Below are positions 25,801 through 27,307 of a stretch of DNA of 27,307 nucleotides, piece after piece (the first letter of the stretch is position 1; every line of letters begins with the position of its first letter). The translations under genes and the position numbers were made by a program. The notes under the pieces were generated by a model that saw only the letters and a program-made list of their open reading frames with translations, made no database searches and had not been told where the DNA came from. This DNA comes from Branchiostoma floridae (taxonomy: Eukaryota > Chordata > Leptocardii > Amphioxiformes > Branchiostomatidae), in the NCBI RefSeq assembly GCF_000003815.2, contig NC_049985.1, forward strand, positions 23,097,795-23,125,101, written 5' to 3'.

Positions 25801-26297
25801 AGGGCAGCATAGTTTGTTTGTTTGTTTTTGTTTTTGTTTACATATTCATGGTAAACTGCCCAACAGATATCAGTTTAGAAACAGGATGGGCCAAAGTATA
25901 AACCCAATTACTATAAATTGTATTACTTTTGCAGCATTTTTCAAAATCTTTATAAATTTAGAATTGAAACAATTCTCTTATGCAGTACTTTTATACAAGG
26001 AAGACATGTTCCCAGTGTCGTGAAATCTTGCTGGAACAATGACTCCAAAATCTGGAAGAATAAAAGCAATGCAAAAGTTTCAAGCCTTACAGTATCCCAT
26101 GACTGTTTAATTTCCAGGCCCCTGCCAACCTCGTACTGAAGCTGTCCGCCAACGCCACTCGCCGTGCTCGCTGGGATGCCAAGTTGGGTTTCCATAGCAA
26201 CCCGCAGCCATTCCCAATTAGGCTGGGTTCCCTGTGCCCAGATGGAGGGATGGTGGGGTGTGTGGATGTTACAGTCCTCAGGAGTTATCCCATGCAG
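4746..26297 (+). CDS. BRCA2: BRCA2 homologue, spliced gene model (3' end beyond window)
   Basis: BRCA2 is a nuclear mediator of homologous recombination. It loads RAD51 on RPA-coated single-stranded DNA, binds PALB2 at its N terminus and is held by DSS1 at its DNA-binding domain. The model joins 4746-4878, 5289-5369, 5864-6100, 8700-8865, 9269-9321, 9721-9755, 11005-11143, 11419-11471, 11755-19915, 20290-20397, 20587-20665, 21371-21713, 22014-22130, 23050-23237, 23572-23700, 24083-24154, 24781-24913, 25633-25797 and 26118-26297. This gives 10,572 nt, or 3524 codons, without a stop; the equivalent human point is about residue 2777. Every intron has GT..AG ends and matching phases. Most phases equal the human junctions as I recall them. 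The extra length is mainly BRC repeats. OB2, tower, OB3 and the C-terminal RAD51 site are not in the window. Confidence 0.95.
4879..5288 (+). other. Intron 2, with a perfect 16-bp palindrome
   Basis: The intron has a short TTTG run (about 4890-4913) and a perfect palindrome, GTGATATCGATATCAC, at 5087-5102. The palindrome is followed by CACGTGATAA and, about 45 bp on, by TTATCACG. These may be remains of a small foldback element. Nothing else is recognised. Confidence 0.5.
5289..5369 (+). CDS. BRCA2: BRCA2 exon 3: PALB2-binding motif
   Basis: This 81-nt exon runs from acceptor ACATGTAG to donor CAAG|GTAGGG, phase 1 to phase 1. It reads [20 protein letters not shown], which aligns residue for residue with human LGPISLNWFEELSSEA. 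The Trp and Phe (human W31, F32) and the Leu (L35) that enter the PALB2 WD40 pocket are all present. The exon also begins with the same split codon as human exon 3 (G|AT, then Leu-Gly-Pro). It implies that PALB2-dependent recruitment is kept. It is far shorter than human exon 3 (249 nt), whose remainder is in the next exon here. Confidence 0.93.
5370..5863 (+). other. Intron 3
   Basis: Mostly occupied by the SINE-like copy at 5490-5735; the remainder is AT-rich and shows nothing recognisable. The acceptor is ACCATACAG at 5863. Confidence 0.7.
5490..5735 (+). mobile_element. SINE-like element, copy 2 of the second family
   Basis: It shares an ordered set of words with the copy at 2848-3155: a GAGTTCAAGTTC B-box-like site, GGGTTGCAGTTCTT, ATTAAGCCG, and a terminal CAGAGGAAGAAT. 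It is diverged and its ends are approximate. It lies within a BRCA2 intron in the sense orientation. Confidence 0.45.
5864..6100 (+). CDS. BRCA2: BRCA2 exon 4 (second half of human exon 3)
   Basis: This 237-nt exon runs phase 1 to phase 1, with acceptor CATACAG and donor GGCT|GTAAGT. It is rich in Ser/Thr-Pro: [25 protein letters not shown] and [10 protein letters not shown]. These correspond in order to human NLFKTPQRK, LASTPIIF and LYQSPVK. Human Thr77 in this region (the STP motif) is a CDK site that docks PLK1, so some Ser/Thr-Pro sites here may serve likewise (inference). It ends in the same phase as human exon 3. Confidence 0.85.
6129..7982. mobile_element. Non-autonomous hAT-superfamily DNA transposon (1854 bp)
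   Basis: The termini are inverted: CAGCGTTCCCGCCAGG at the left and CCTGGCGAGAACGCTG at the right, 15 of 16 bases complementary. An exact 8-bp direct duplication, CTTTTGAT, flanks it at 6121-6128 and 7983-7990. An 8-bp duplication and CAG-type ends are hallmarks of hAT. A subterminal TATGCGTCC is also inverted near the right end. The interior has the hairpin GGGGGCATGCTCCCCC (6232-6247) and GCGCC-rich stem-loops (6187-6223). ORFs of up to 158 codons inside it show no transposase motif I recognise. A short ATG frame ends at a donor-like site (ATGACCTGGGACAA|GTAAGT, 7542-7555), which could be the remnant of a transposase first exon after internal deletion; this is inference. Confidence 0.85.
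8035..8275 (+). mobile_element. tRNA-derived SINE
   Basis: It has an A-box-like TGTAATGGTTAGG and a B-box GGGTTTGAATCCT at tRNA-like spacing. The body follows: CCTTGAGAAAGGCATGACTT, CCTCACTCCACCCAGGTGTA and GTGACTTTGGTTGGGGAGG. It shares this body with the minus-strand element at 2628-2815. ORFs over it are incidental. Confidence 0.8.
8700..8865 (+). CDS. BRCA2: BRCA2 exon 5 (human exon 4 equivalent)
   Basis: This 166-nt exon runs phase 1 to phase 2, with acceptor GTTTCAG and donor GACAG|GTAACA. The phase pair equals human exon 4 (109 nt). The encoded segment is Gly/Pro-rich and poorly conserved ([16 protein letters not shown] ... [11 protein letters not shown]). It is placed because its frame and phases join both neighbours exactly and because it has good splice sites. 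No domain is recognised. Confidence 0.72.
8866..9268 (+). other. Intron 5
   Basis: AT-rich sequence with no recognised element. It ends in a pyrimidine tract and CCCCAG. Confidence 0.7.
9269..9321 (+). CDS. BRCA2: BRCA2 exon 6 (human exon 5 equivalent)
   Basis: This 53-nt exon (human exon 5 is 50 nt) runs phase 2 to phase 1, from CCCCAG to CAAG|GTACCA. It encodes [17 protein letters not shown], comparable with human PVVLQCTHVTPQRDKS in the shared VL and TPQ. Confidence 0.8.
9322..9720 (+). other. Intron 6
   Basis: AT-rich; I see no repeat, RNA gene or coding frame in it. The acceptor is CCCTATGTAG. Confidence 0.7.
9721..9755 (+). CDS. BRCA2: BRCA2 exon 7, 35-nt microexon (human exon 6 equivalent)
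   Basis: This 35-nt exon (human exon 6 is 41 nt) runs phase 1 to phase 0, from CCTATGTAG to TTTCTG|GTAAGT. It encodes [12 protein letters not shown], with the Gly split across the preceding junction. Sequence likeness is weak. It is supported by a strong donor, by phases equal to human exon 6 and by its place between two clear exons. Confidence 0.7.
9756..11004 (+). other. Intron 7
   Basis: It contains the TTAA-flanked element at 10251-10884. The parts 9756-10246 and 10889-11004 show nothing else recognisable. Confidence 0.75.
10247..10888. mobile_element. Putative TTAA-specific DNA transposon remnant (634 bp between TTAA sites)
   Basis: TTAA at 10247-10250 and 10885-10888 flanks imperfect inverted ends. 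The left end is GGTTCCGGGTTGGAGTT; the right end, read inward on the minus strand, is GGTCTCGGACCGGAGTT (12 of 17 identical). TTAA target duplications are typical of piggyBac and Kolobok elements; ends starting with GG fit Kolobok better than piggyBac. The interior has no transposase. The left end also resembles a pol III B box (GGAGTTCAAATCT), so a SINE origin is a weaker alternative. Confidence 0.45.
11005..11143 (+). CDS. BRCA2: BRCA2 exon 8 (human exon 7 equivalent)
   Basis: This 139-nt exon runs phase 0 to phase 1, from CCTCCAG to GCAG|GTAAGA. It encodes [20 protein letters not shown] then TSSMATPGT, aligning without gaps to human [27 protein letters not shown]. In human this stretch carries PLK1 sites (Ser193, Thr207). 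The Ser before Trp is kept here, and the downstream [11 protein letters not shown] offers possible Thr sites. The same phases as human exon 7 make the match firm. Confidence 0.93.
11419..11471 (+). CDS. BRCA2: BRCA2 exon 9 (human exon 8 equivalent)
   Basis: This 53-nt exon (human exon 8 is 50 nt) runs phase 1 to phase 0, from TTTCACAG to AAG|GTAAGA. It encodes the acidic stretch [18 protein letters not shown]. The introns on both sides (11144-11418 and 11472-11754) show no recognised element. Confidence 0.82.
11755..19915 (+). CDS. BRCA2: BRCA2 exon 10: giant exon with 29 BRC repeats (fusion of human exons 9-11)
   Basis: This 8161-nt exon runs phase 0 to phase 1, from acceptor GCTTTCCAG to donor AACAG|GTTAGT. 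Its outer phases equal human exon 9 start and exon 11 end, so human introns 9 and 10 are absent. It begins [14 protein letters not shown], like human VKSYFSNHDES. The open frame extends upstream to an ATG at 11704, but those bases are intron. Residues about 300-897 of the model are Ser/Thr/Gln/Lys-rich and low in order, with a nuclear-localisation-like [11 protein letters not shown] near residue 431. From about residue 898 to 2955 lie 29 BRC repeats with the RAD51-binding FxxA core. They occur as 6 + 14 + 9, with a repeat-free spacer at about 14946-16101. Human exon 11 has 8 repeats. Confidence 0.97.
13549..14945 (+). repeat. BRC repeats 1-6 (EV[D/E] subtype)
   Basis: Repeat starts are near 13549, 13813, 14236, 14540, 14689 and 14839. 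Each has a GF.(T/S)AS core (FQTA, FCTA, FQSA, FKTA, FTTA, FRTA) followed by (I/V).(V/I)S/A. All six end in an EV(D/E) motif (AAEVD, VSEVE, AKEVE, ATEVD, TVEVE, LAEVD). Human BRC repeats have an LFDE-type second motif at this point, so these form a separate subclass. Spacing is uneven, as expected for old duplications. Confidence 0.9.
16102..18250 (+). repeat. BRC repeats 7-20 (mostly MWKET subtype), with a 138-nt homogeneous core
   Basis: Starts are near 16102, 16342, 16498, 16639, 16780, 16918, 17056, 17194, 17332, 17509, 17641, 17788, 17986 and 18136. Most have GFQTASG(H/K) and a second motif (Q/E)(M/L)W(K/R)(E/D)T in place of LFDE. Repeats 11-15 are nearly identical, spaced exactly 138 nt (46 codons), with the shared linker TEGQQDT, so they arose recently. 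Repeat 20 has FKTC and so lacks the Ala of FxxA. Repeat 13 has Ser in place of Gly before Phe. Confidence 0.9.
18292..19710 (+). repeat. BRC repeats 21-29 (LFSDD subtype), a 165-nt array
   Basis: Starts are near 18292, 18457, 18622, 18787, 18952, 19117, 19282, 19447 and 19609. The unit reads [13 protein letters not shown](E/D)DAL, then (R/Q)[15 protein letters not shown] is the closest in this protein to human BRC4 LFDE. Spacing is 165 nt (55 codons), with 162 at the last step. Two linker classes occur: [14 protein letters not shown] and, after repeats 23 and 27, TALEGIQG. Repeat 29 has FQTG, breaking FxxA, and VRLSED. Confidence 0.93.
19916..20289 (+). other. Intron 10
   Basis: It contains the GACCACCT repeat at 20092-20225. 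The rest is AT-rich with nothing recognised; the acceptor is GTATTCCAG. Confidence 0.8.
20092..20225 (+). repeat. GACCACCT dispersed repeat, copy 1
   Basis: It holds GACCACCTCTACATAAAGAC, then a hairpin GACCACC-TCTT-GGTGGTC, and 60 bp on GTGACCACCTGTCCATG and TAGATTTTGTT. Both end segments recur on the minus strand at 25120-25500. Confidence 0.55.
20290..20397 (+). CDS. BRCA2: BRCA2 exon 11 (human exon 12 equivalent)
   Basis: This 108-nt exon (human exon 12 is 96 nt) runs phase 1 to phase 1, from TATTCCAG to CTGAAG|GTAGGC. It encodes a basic, Pro-rich segment ([20 protein letters not shown]). In human, exons 12-13 bind the meiotic factor HSF2BP; I cannot align that motif with confidence. Identification rests on phases and position. 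Confidence 0.8.
20459..20525 (+). repeat. TG/CG-rich dinucleotide tract
   Basis: An alternating purine-pyrimidine run (TGTGTG with GCGCGTGCGTGTGCG) lies within intron 11 (20398-20586). Such tracts can adopt Z-DNA and vary in length; no coding role. Confidence 0.85.
20587..20665 (+). CDS. BRCA2: BRCA2 exon 12 (human exon 13 equivalent)
   Basis: This 79-nt exon (human exon 13 is 70 nt) runs phase 1 to phase 2, from GTTGCTAG to TTCAG|GTGAGT. It encodes [20 protein letters not shown] then PRQDF. Phases equal human exon 13. The acceptor tract is weak in pyrimidines. Confidence 0.78.
20666..21370 (+). other. Intron 12, mostly 62-bp minisatellite
   Basis: The intron holds the seven-unit array at about 20780-21200. 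The last 170 bp is AT-rich and ends in a pyrimidine tract and CTTGTAG. A 216-codon plus-strand frame beginning at 21087 reads through the array into the next exon; its first part is intron, not protein. Confidence 0.85.
20780..21200 (+). repeat. 62-bp minisatellite, 7 units
   Basis: The unit is close to CAGCACCAAGGACAGTGCTG, ATTGGTCCTTCCAGATCCAT, then TAGTTCATCTGATTGG. CAGCACC-type starts fall at 20788, 20849, 20911, 20973, 21035, 21097 and 21162. Most units have two ATTGG words (inverted CCAAT boxes). The same unit recurs at 24398-24640. Confidence 0.92.
21371..21713 (+). CDS. BRCA2: BRCA2 exon 13 (human exon 14 equivalent): PhePP-like motif
   Basis: This 343-nt exon runs phase 2 to phase 0, from TTGTAG to AAAAAG|GTTGGT. 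It encodes a Pro-rich segment with [13 protein letters not shown], comparable with human KVFVPPFKTKS (the PhePP motif, a reported DMC1 contact). It ends [16 protein letters not shown], matching human LQNARDIQDMRIKKKQR. Its end phase differs from human exon 14 (phase 1), so this junction has slid. Confidence 0.92.
21714..22013 (+). other. Intron 13
   Basis: 300 bp, AT-rich, with no recognised element; the acceptor is AAAATTACAG. Confidence 0.85.
22014..22130 (+). CDS. BRCA2: BRCA2 exon 14 (human exon 15 equivalent)
   Basis: This 117-nt exon runs phase 0 to phase 0, from TTACAG to GAGGAG|GTAGCC. It encodes [20 protein letters not shown] and [17 protein letters not shown]. It aligns with human [20 protein letters not shown] and LKAAVGGQVPSACSHKQ, which enter the helical domain. 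It ends in the same phase as human exon 15. Confidence 0.95.
22131..23049 (+). other. Intron 14
   Basis: It holds the hAT-like MITE at 22479-22839. Flanking parts (22131-22478, 22840-23049) are AT-rich with nothing recognised. A 90-codon frame running past the exon 14 donor to about 22292 is intron. Confidence 0.85.
22479..22839. mobile_element. hAT-like MITE rich in GGTGCACC palindromes (361 bp)
   Basis: The inverted ends are CAGGGCTCGAAAT (left) and ATTTCGAGGCCTG (right), 12 of 13 complementary. CAGGGCTCGAAAT-type ends are usual for hAT elements. Both subterminal regions carry repeated GGGTGCACC or GGTGCACCC words, which are palindromic at their core. No matching 8-bp flanks were found (AATGTTGG and TTTGAATT), so the duplication has decayed or the ends are slightly off. 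No ORF of note. Confidence 0.65.
23050..23237 (+). CDS. BRCA2: BRCA2 exon 15 (human exon 16 equivalent): helical domain
   Basis: This 188-nt exon has exactly the length and phases (0 to 2) of human exon 16 (188 nt as recalled). It runs from CTTCCCACAG to GTCAG|GTACCA. It encodes [20 protein letters not shown], then [20 protein letters not shown] and EEFVR. It aligns with human [20 protein letters not shown] and [27 protein letters not shown]. This is the DSS1-binding helical domain. Confidence 0.97.
23206..23535 (+). repeat. Tandem duplication of exon tail plus intron (168-bp period)
   Basis: The last 32 nt of exon 15 and about 135 nt of intron (from 23206) are repeated from 23374. The second copy reads [11 protein letters not shown] against [11 protein letters not shown] and keeps a donor, CAG|GTACTG, at 23405. 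It is preceded by a TGCTTTTTGTAG acceptor, so 23374-23405 looks like a complete 32-nt pseudo-exon. Including it would shift the frame, so it should not be in the main mRNA. Confidence 0.85.
23572..23700 (+). CDS. BRCA2: BRCA2 exon 16: helical domain core
   Basis: This 129-nt exon runs phase 2 to phase 2, from TTTTCCCCAG to GGAAG|GTTGGT. It encodes [20 protein letters not shown] and [20 protein letters not shown], nearly identical to human [20 protein letters not shown] and [20 protein letters not shown]. This is the most conserved part of BRCA2. It covers the first part of human exon 17; the junction before CLTP is not in human. Confidence 0.98.
23701..24082 (+). other. Intron 16
   Basis: AT-rich with a short GATGAT run (about 23738-23750); no other element recognised. 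The acceptor is GCATTGACAG. Confidence 0.85.
24083..24154 (+). CDS. BRCA2: BRCA2 exon 17: helical domain
   Basis: This 72-nt exon runs phase 2 to phase 2, from TTGACAG to CAAAG|GTAAGT. It encodes [20 protein letters not shown] then LSQ. It aligns with human [23 protein letters not shown]. The human exon 17/18 junction falls inside it, so introns have moved or been gained here. Confidence 0.96.
24201..24346. mobile_element. MITE with perfect 13-bp inverted ends (146 bp)
   Basis: The ends are TACTGTAAATGCA and TGCATTTACAGTA, exact complements. The interior has AAGTTTGC repeats and CGCGAAC/CGCGAAAG words. If the outer TA is the target duplication, a Tc1/mariner-type origin is possible, but the superfamily is not settled. 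It has no coding capacity. Confidence 0.7.
24398..24640 (+). repeat. 62-bp minisatellite, 4 units (second locus)
   Basis: It has the same unit and orientation as at 20780-21200, with starts at 24422, 24484, 24546 and 24608. The ATTGG words are kept. Confidence 0.92.
24641..24711 (-). mobile_element. SINE fragment
   Basis: The minus strand has a B-box-like GGTTTGAATCCC and then TTCTTGGGAAAGGCACTAAA, the body shared with the elements at 2628-2815 and 8035-8275. The A-box side is lost. It abuts the 62-bp array. Confidence 0.6.
24781..24913 (+). CDS. BRCA2: BRCA2 exon 18: end of helical domain, start of OB1
   Basis: This 133-nt exon runs phase 2 to phase 0, from GTTACAG to CCCCAG|GTAAGG. It encodes [20 protein letters not shown] then VARVIPP, matching human [25 protein letters not shown]. 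A Ser/Gly/Asp linker follows where human also has a variable loop. Confidence 0.97.
24914..25632 (+). other. Intron 18
   Basis: It contains the minus-oriented GACCACCT repeat (25120-25500). The remaining sequence shows nothing recognised. The acceptor is CTGTTTTTCATACAG. Confidence 0.85.
25120..25500 (-). repeat. GACCACCT dispersed repeat, copy 2 (inverted)
   Basis: The minus strand carries GACCACCTCTACAATAT and, farther on, GTGACCACCTGTTCACATGG with CAGATTTTAT. These match the two end segments of 20092-20225. The middle (about 190 bp) is absent from copy 1. Confidence 0.5.
25633..25797 (+). CDS. BRCA2: BRCA2 exon 19: OB fold 1
   Basis: This 165-nt exon runs phase 0 to phase 0, from CATACAG to CTTGAA|GTAAGG. 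It encodes [20 protein letters not shown], then [20 protein letters not shown] and PLE. It aligns with human [20 protein letters not shown] and [23 protein letters not shown]. OB1 contacts single-stranded DNA and DSS1. Confidence 0.98.
25798..26117 (+). other. Intron 19
   Basis: 320 bp with a TTTG/TTTTTG run at its start and AT-rich sequence after; no other element recognised. The acceptor is AATTTCCAG. Confidence 0.85.
26118..26297 (+). CDS. BRCA2: BRCA2 exon 20: end of OB fold 1 (3' boundary ambiguous)
   Basis: This 180-nt exon runs phase 0 to phase 0, from TTTCCAG to ATGCAG|GTGAGT. It encodes [20 protein letters not shown], then [19 protein letters not shown] and [19 protein letters not shown]. 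It aligns with human [22 protein letters not shown] and DGGNVGCVDVIIQRAYPIQ. Human exon 18 ends at the same Gln in phase 0. The donor used here is called as the first of at least eleven equivalent copies; any later copy would lengthen the exon in steps of 31 codons. Confidence 0.9.
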
Positions 26298-27307
26298 GTG
26301 AGTTATACAGTTAGGCAGGGTTCCCTGTGCACAGATGGAGGGATGGTGGGGTGTGTGGATGTTACAGTCCTCAGGAGTTATCCCATGCAGGTGAGTTATA
26401 CAGTTAGGCAGGGTTCCCTGTGCACAGATGGAGGGATGGTGGGGTGTGTGGATGTTACAGTCCTCAGGAGTTATCCCATGCAGGTGAGTTATACAGTTAG
26501 GCAGGGTTCCCTGTGTGCAGATGGAGGGATGGTGGGATGTGTGGATGTTACAGTCCTCAGGAGTTATCCCATGCAGGTGAGTTACACAGTTAGGCAGGGT
26601 TCCCTGTGCACAGATGGAGGGATGGTGGGGTGTGTGGATGTTACAGTCCTCAGGAGTTATCCCATGCAGGTGAGTTATACAGTTAGGCAGGGTTCCCTGT
26701 GCACAGATGGAGGGATGGTGGGATGTGTGGATGTTACAGTCCTCAGGAGTTATCCCATGCAGGTGAGTTATACAGTTAGGCAGGGTTCCCTGTGCACAGA
26801 TGGAGGGATGGTGGGGTGTGTGGATGTTACAGTCCTCAGGAGTTATCCCATGCAGGTGAGTTATACAGTTAGGCAGGGTTCCCTGTGCACAGATGGAGGG
26901 ATGGTGGGGTGTGTGGATGTTACAGTCCTCAGGAGTTATCCCATGCAGGTGAGTTATACAGTTAGGCAGGGTTCCCTGTGCACAGATGGAGGGATGGTGG
27001 GGTGTGTGGATGTTACAGTCCTCAGGAGTTATCCCATGCAGGTGAGTTACACAGTTAGGCAGGGTTCCCTGTGCACAGATGGAGGGATGGTGGGGTGTGT
27101 GGATGTTACAGTCCTCAGGAGTTATCCCATGCAGGTGAGTTATACAGTTAGGCAGGGTTCCCTGTGCACAGATGGAGGGATGGTGGGGTGTGTGGATGTT
27201 ACAGTCCTCAGGAGTTATCCCATGCAGGTGAGTTATACAGTTAAGCAGGGTTCCCTGTGCACAGATGGAGGGATGGTGGGATGTGTGGATGTTACAGTCC
27301 TCAGGAG
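26218..27307 (+). repeat. 93-bp tandem array repeating the OB1 exon tail with its 5' splice site (11.7 units, runs off window)
   Basis: Each unit has TTAGGCAGGGTTCCCTGTGC, a copy of the last 71 nt of exon 20 or so, then CAG|GTGAGT and TATACAG. GTGAGT sites fall at 26298 and every 93 bp to 27228. The length equals 31 codons, and in the BRCA2 frame there is no stop to the window end. Units encode [24 protein letters not shown] and a VSYTVRQ joint. Copies differ by few bases, many of them silent (GGG/GGA, TAT/TAC); single units have TGTGCA in place of TGCACA, or AAG in place of AGG. Confidence 0.95.

Overview
The window looks like nuclear DNA of an invertebrate deuterostome, most likely an amphioxus (Branchiostoma). 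The protein is clearly animal BRCA2 and shares most exon junctions and phases with human BRCA2. The introns are short and packed with tRNA-derived SINEs, hAT-like elements, MITEs and minisatellites. The species is an inference; no marker here fixes it.

Layout. Bases 1-600 are non-coding and hold an inverted repeat. Bases 599-2417 are a minisatellite of 20 units (90-95 bp), 18 of which carry an uninterrupted G-quadruplex motif on the minus strand. Bases 2431-3290 hold a TTTGG microsatellite, two SINE-like elements and a decayed minisatellite unit. Bases 3420-3892 look like a divergent promoter. On the minus strand it starts a short coding exon with a mitochondrial-presequence-like N terminus (gene unidentified). 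On the plus strand it starts a non-coding first exon, probably of BRCA2.

Bases 4746-26297 are BRCA2 in 19 coding exons. All exon phases join without a stop, giving 3524 codons up to the last exon seen. In order they encode: the PALB2-binding motif (exon 3); a Ser/Thr-Pro-rich N terminus; one giant 8161-nt exon (11755-19915) with 29 BRC (RAD51-binding) repeats, against 8 in human; a PhePP-like motif; the DSS1-binding helical domain; and most of OB fold 1. OB2, the tower, OB3 and the C terminus lie beyond the window.

The window ends in a 93-bp tandem array (26218-27307, 11.7 units). Each unit repeats the last part of the OB1 exon plus its 5' splice site. The array stays open in the BRCA2 frame, so several in-frame splice choices or a read-through protein repeat are possible. 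A second, older duplication of an exon tail with its splice site lies in the intron after the exon ending at 23237.

Introns hold a 1.85-kb hAT-like element with an 8-bp target duplication (6129-7982), a TTAA-flanked element (10251-10884), two MITE-like elements (22479-22839, 24201-24346), SINEs, a 62-bp minisatellite present in two introns, and an inverted pair of GACCACCT repeats. All calls were made by eye; no database search or alignment program was run.
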